From positions 1 through 8,193 of the forward strand of contig CAJTMA010000026.1 of assembly GCA_910577205.1 (NCBI GenBank): a stretch of 8,193 bases of DNA, in the 5' to 3' direction. Under the pieces are notes generated by a model. The model saw only the letters and a list, made by a program, of their open reading frames with translations, had not been told where the DNA came from and did no database searches. Positions 5,951 to 8,193 of the stretch are shown piece after piece (positions within the stretch are counted from its first letter, which is position 1; each line of letters opens with the position of its first letter). The stretch comes from an uncultured Alphaproteobacteria bacterium. GTDB lineage: Bacteria > Pseudomonadota > Alphaproteobacteria > RF32 > CAG-239. The translations under genes and the position numbers were made by a program.

Positions 5951-7618
5951 ATGCTACAAGCTCTTTCGATTCGCAATGTCGTATTGATTGACAAGCTGGA
6001 TTTGGATTTCAAATCCGGCTTAAGCGTATTGACTGGTGAAACCGGTGCGGGTAAATCAATTCTGCTCGATTCGCTGGGGCTGGTTCTGGGCAGTCGTGCT
6101 GAAACGGCTCTGATACGCCAAGGCGAGGATAAGCTAAGCGTCAGTGCCCAGTTCAGTCTGAACCATAATTGTCCGGAACTGCGTGCGTTGTTGGATGAAT
6201 ATGAAATTGAAGCCGGAGATGAATTGCTGATTAAACGCAGCCTGACCCGGGATGGTAAAGGAAAAATTTTTATTAATGACCAGCCAGTCGGAGCCAAGCT
6301 GTTAAAAGAAATCGGCAGATGTCTGGTGGAAGTCCACGGGCAATTTGACAATCAAGGCCTGCTTAACCCTGCTAATCATCAGGATGTGTTGGATGCATAT
6401 GGCAGTTATAAGCCGCTATTGGAAAAAGTTAAGGCTGCTTATGCGGATTATAAAGCCGCTAAAGCGGCGCGGATAAATGCCGAAAACAACATCAGCAAGG
6501 CTAAAGAAGACGAAGAAAATCTCCGTCATTGGGTTGATGAATTAGAGAAATTAAGTCCCAAAGACGGTGAAGAAGAGGAATTATCCCGCCGCCGTCAGGA
6601 AATGATGAATGCCGAAAAAATTCTTGCCGGACTGAATTATGCCTATGGGGCGCTGACCGAAGGGGCAGATGTCCAAAGAGCCATTCGCTCAGCGCAGGCC
6701 GCGATGGATAAAGCAGACGCTTTGGTCGAGGGCAAATATCAAACAATTATCGAAATGCTGGATCAGGCTTTGATTGATATTTCCGAAACAGTGAATGAAT
6801 TGGAACAGGCATCGCGCGATATCAGTTTGAACCAGAATGAACTGGAAAATATTGAAGAGCGTTTATATGCGCTGCGCGGTTTAGCGCGGAAGCATAATGT
6901 GACAGTTGCTGATTTGCCGCAAACGCTGGCAGATTTTCGTAGCCGCTTGTCAACCATCGAATTGGGAGAGGAAGGCATTACCGCTTTGCGCAAAGCGGAA
7001 GAAACAGCCAAATTAATCTATATCCAGGCAGCCAATGAATTAAGCTCGGCACGCCAGGCCGCAGCCTTGCAGCTGGATAATAAAGTTATGGCAGAACTGC
7101 CGCCCTTAAAAATGGAAAAAGCCCGTTTTGTGACTATGATTGAAAAGAATGACGAAAACGGTTGGAGCGACAAAGGCTTTAATACGGTTTATTTTACCGT
7201 GGCAACCAATCCCAATTCGCCGCAAGGGCCATTAAATAAAATCGCCTCCGGCGGTGAACTGGCGCGTTTTATGCTGGCGTTAAAAGTTAATTTGGCACAG
7301 AGTTCCAGCGTCAATACCATGATTTTTGATGAGGTCGACGCAGGTGTCGGCGGCGCAACGGCTCAGGCTGTCGGTGAACGTTTGGCGCGTTTGGCTCGAG
7401 ATGTCCAAGTGTTGGTTGTCACCCATGCGCCGCAAGTAGCCGCCTGCGGCAATAACCATTTCAAAGTTGAAAAAGCCACAGTTGATAATGTCACCACAAC
7501 TTCTGTCCGCGAACTTGCTGGCACAGAGAAAAGTGAGGAAATCGCCCGTATGCTGGCCGGAGAAGTTATCACCGATGCCGCCCGTGCCGCCGCTAAAGAA
7601 CTTTTGGGCGCAGAATAA
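5951..7618 (+). CDS. recN: DNA repair protein RecN
   Basis: SMC-like ATPase that acts early in recombinational repair of double-strand breaks. The 555-residue product is full length. It has an N-terminal ATPase half with Walker A GETGAGKS at 29-36 and VHGQFDNQ at 128-135. A long heptad-rich coiled coil spans about 155-380. The C-terminal half carries the ABC signature ASGGELAR at 432-439, Walker B MIFDEVDAGVGG at 457-468 (Asp460, Glu461) and the H-loop THAPQ at 491-495. The start ATG at 5951 follows bamD by 7 nt. The nearest Shine-Dalgarno, AGGA (5936-5939), is 11 nt away inside bamD, so translation is probably coupled. No LexA-type box is seen directly upstream. In many alphaproteobacteria ligA follows; here an unrelated gene on the other strand does. 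Confidence 0.98.
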   Translation: MLQALSIRNVVLIDKLDLDFKSGLSVLTGETGAGKSILLDSLGLVLGSRAETALIRQGEDKLSVSAQFSLNHNCPELRALLDEYEIEAGDELLIKRSLTRDGKGKIFINDQPVGAKLLKEIGRCLVEVHGQFDNQGLLNPANHQDVLDAYGSYKPLLEKVKAAYADYKAAKAARINAENNISKAKEDEENLRHWVDELEKLSPKDGEEEELSRRRQEMMNAEKILAGLNYAYGALTEGADVQRAIRSAQAAMDKADALVEGKYQTIIEMLDQALIDISETVNELEQASRDISLNQNELENIEERLYALRGLARKHNVTVADLPQTLADFRSRLSTIELGEEGITALRKAEETAKLIYIQAANELSSARQAAALQLDNKVMAELPPLKMEKARFVTMIEKNDENGWSDKGFNTVYFTVATNPNSPQGPLNKIASGGELARFMLALKVNLAQSSSVNTMIFDEVDAGVGGATAQAVGERLARLARDVQVLVVTHAPQVAACGNNHFKVEKATVDNVTTTSVRELAGTEKSEEIARMLAGEVITDAARAAAKELLGAE

Positions 7619-8134
7619 TTAATAACCAACGGCAAACCAGCTGACATATCCCTGACGACGAGATTGATGTTGATCATCAGAATCAGCATAACGAATTTTG
7701 AATGAATATGCAGTCACATTTACAGCTGACACAAGATAGTTTACATCTCCTGGTGCGTTTGTCGGCTGATTATAAGGGGTTAAGACCAAGGTCATAGGAG
7801 GATTGGTAAAAGATTTGTTATAGCTCACAGAATAATCACTGTTTGATGTCACGTTAACCTTTCCGCCTTGAAAAATTAATCCGGTTGCTTTGTCCTGATA
7901 CCACCAGCTGCTGGTATTTTTGGAATAACTCATAACATCAGCTTTTTTAACGCAGTTAAAGTAAGAGGAATTAAACGGACACTTGAGTGGTTCGTTGAGG
8001 CAGTCAGTTGTTGTGCCGGTGTATTTGTATCCGAGGCTGTCACAAGATGGCTGCGCGCCGCAGGTGAGGGCGTAAGCGTTATACGCGACGGCAGTGGTCA
8101 ACATTCCTGCCGTGATGATAATAGGTAATTTCAT
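7619..8134 (-). CDS. Secreted Cys-rich protein with C-terminal H-type-lectin-like domain
   Basis: Function unknown. The 171-residue product starts with a Sec signal peptide: Lys2, a hydrophobic core at about 4-17, and probable cleavage after AYA at residue 22. The mature N-terminal segment (25-61) has five cysteines (25, 31, 45, 52, 61), with CDSLGYKYTG and LKCPFNSSYFNC resembling small Cys-rich modules I associate with secreted proteins of gut Alphaproteobacteria. From about residue 90 to the end the pattern is phase-matched to H-type lectins and phage tail-fibre tip domains: NKSFTNPPMTLVL, then VSAVNVTAYSF, then a terminal YVSWFAVGY. A sugar- or surface-binding role is therefore possible. 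AGGAG (8142-8146) lies 7 nt before the ATG. The stop codon abuts that of recN. The call of an expressed gene rests on the signal peptide, the ribosome site and the domain pattern. Confidence 0.75.
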   Translation of the reverse strand: MKLPIIITAGMLTTAVAYNAYALTCGAQPSCDSLGYKYTGTTTDCLNEPLKCPFNSSYFNCVKKADVMSYSKNTSSWWYQDKATGLIFQGGKVNVTSNSDYSVSYNKSFTNPPMTLVLTPYNQPTNAPGDVNYLVSAVNVTAYSFKIRYADSDDQHQSRRQGYVSWFAVGY

Positions 8135-8175
8135 AGTCGTTCTCCTAATTAATTAAGTAATCTGTTGTCCGGCAG

Positions 8176-8193
8176 CGTCATTCTGAGGAGCGG
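8176..8193. repeat. Possible edge-truncated dispersed intergenic repeat
   Basis: The final bases, CGTCATTCTGAGGAGCGG, match from memory the beginning of a short palindromic element. Such elements continue into GACGAAGAATCC-like sequence and are scattered between genes in several bacteria. Only one arm is in the window, so the hairpin cannot be verified, and no second copy is present here. Confidence 0.4.

Noticed and set aside
7655..7685. Hairpin after recN (TGATG...CATCA) as a terminator
   Set aside because: The stem is only about five base pairs, AT-rich, lies inside the opposing coding region and has no following T run.

Overview
The window looks like the chromosome of an alphaproteobacterium of moderate, slightly AT-leaning composition. 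The evidence is the lpxC-bamD-recN gene string (usual downstream of ftsZ in that class), an FtsL with the alphaproteobacterial HVLKAEW/LNSP block, a RecN with a VHGQFDNQ motif, and a type A RNase P RNA. The last gene, a small Cys-rich secreted protein, reminds me of families seen in uncultured gut Alphaproteobacteria. That placement is recollection only.

Layout. Positions 56-3649 (minus strand) hold the head of the division and cell-wall (dcw) cluster in standard order: mraZ, rsmH, ftsL, ftsI. The genes are tightly packed, with a 1-nt overlap between mraZ and rsmH and 23-nt gaps at the next two junctions. Positions 3650-3910 are a divergent control region. It carries a 10-bp-phased TGGG repeat (MraZ operator) overlapping a plausible mraZ promoter, an exact GTTC-N7-GTTC sequence of the alphaproteobacterial LexA-box type, and candidate rnpB promoters. 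Positions 3910-4312 (plus) are rnpB. Positions 4336-7618 (plus) are lpxC, bamD and recN, spaced as one operon that begins only 23 nt after rnpB. Positions 7619-8134 (minus) encode the small secreted protein with a C-terminal H-type-lectin-like domain. It converges on recN with no intergenic base. The last 18 bases look like the start of a dispersed intergenic repeat.

How the parts relate. The left half builds the septum: FtsI is the septal transpeptidase, FtsL its divisome partner, RsmH a 16S rRNA methyltransferase and MraZ the autoregulator. The right half contributes lipid A synthesis (LpxC), outer-membrane protein assembly (BamD) and recombination repair (RecN). In most alphaproteobacteria these two gene sets sit at opposite ends of the dcw supercluster. 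Here they are back to back with rnpB between them, so the cluster has been split, inverted or permuted.

Most of the window is conserved core genome. The unusual material is the control region, the rnpB-lpxC junction, and the accessory gene with the repeat at the right edge. I see no mobile element, CRISPR array or tRNA.
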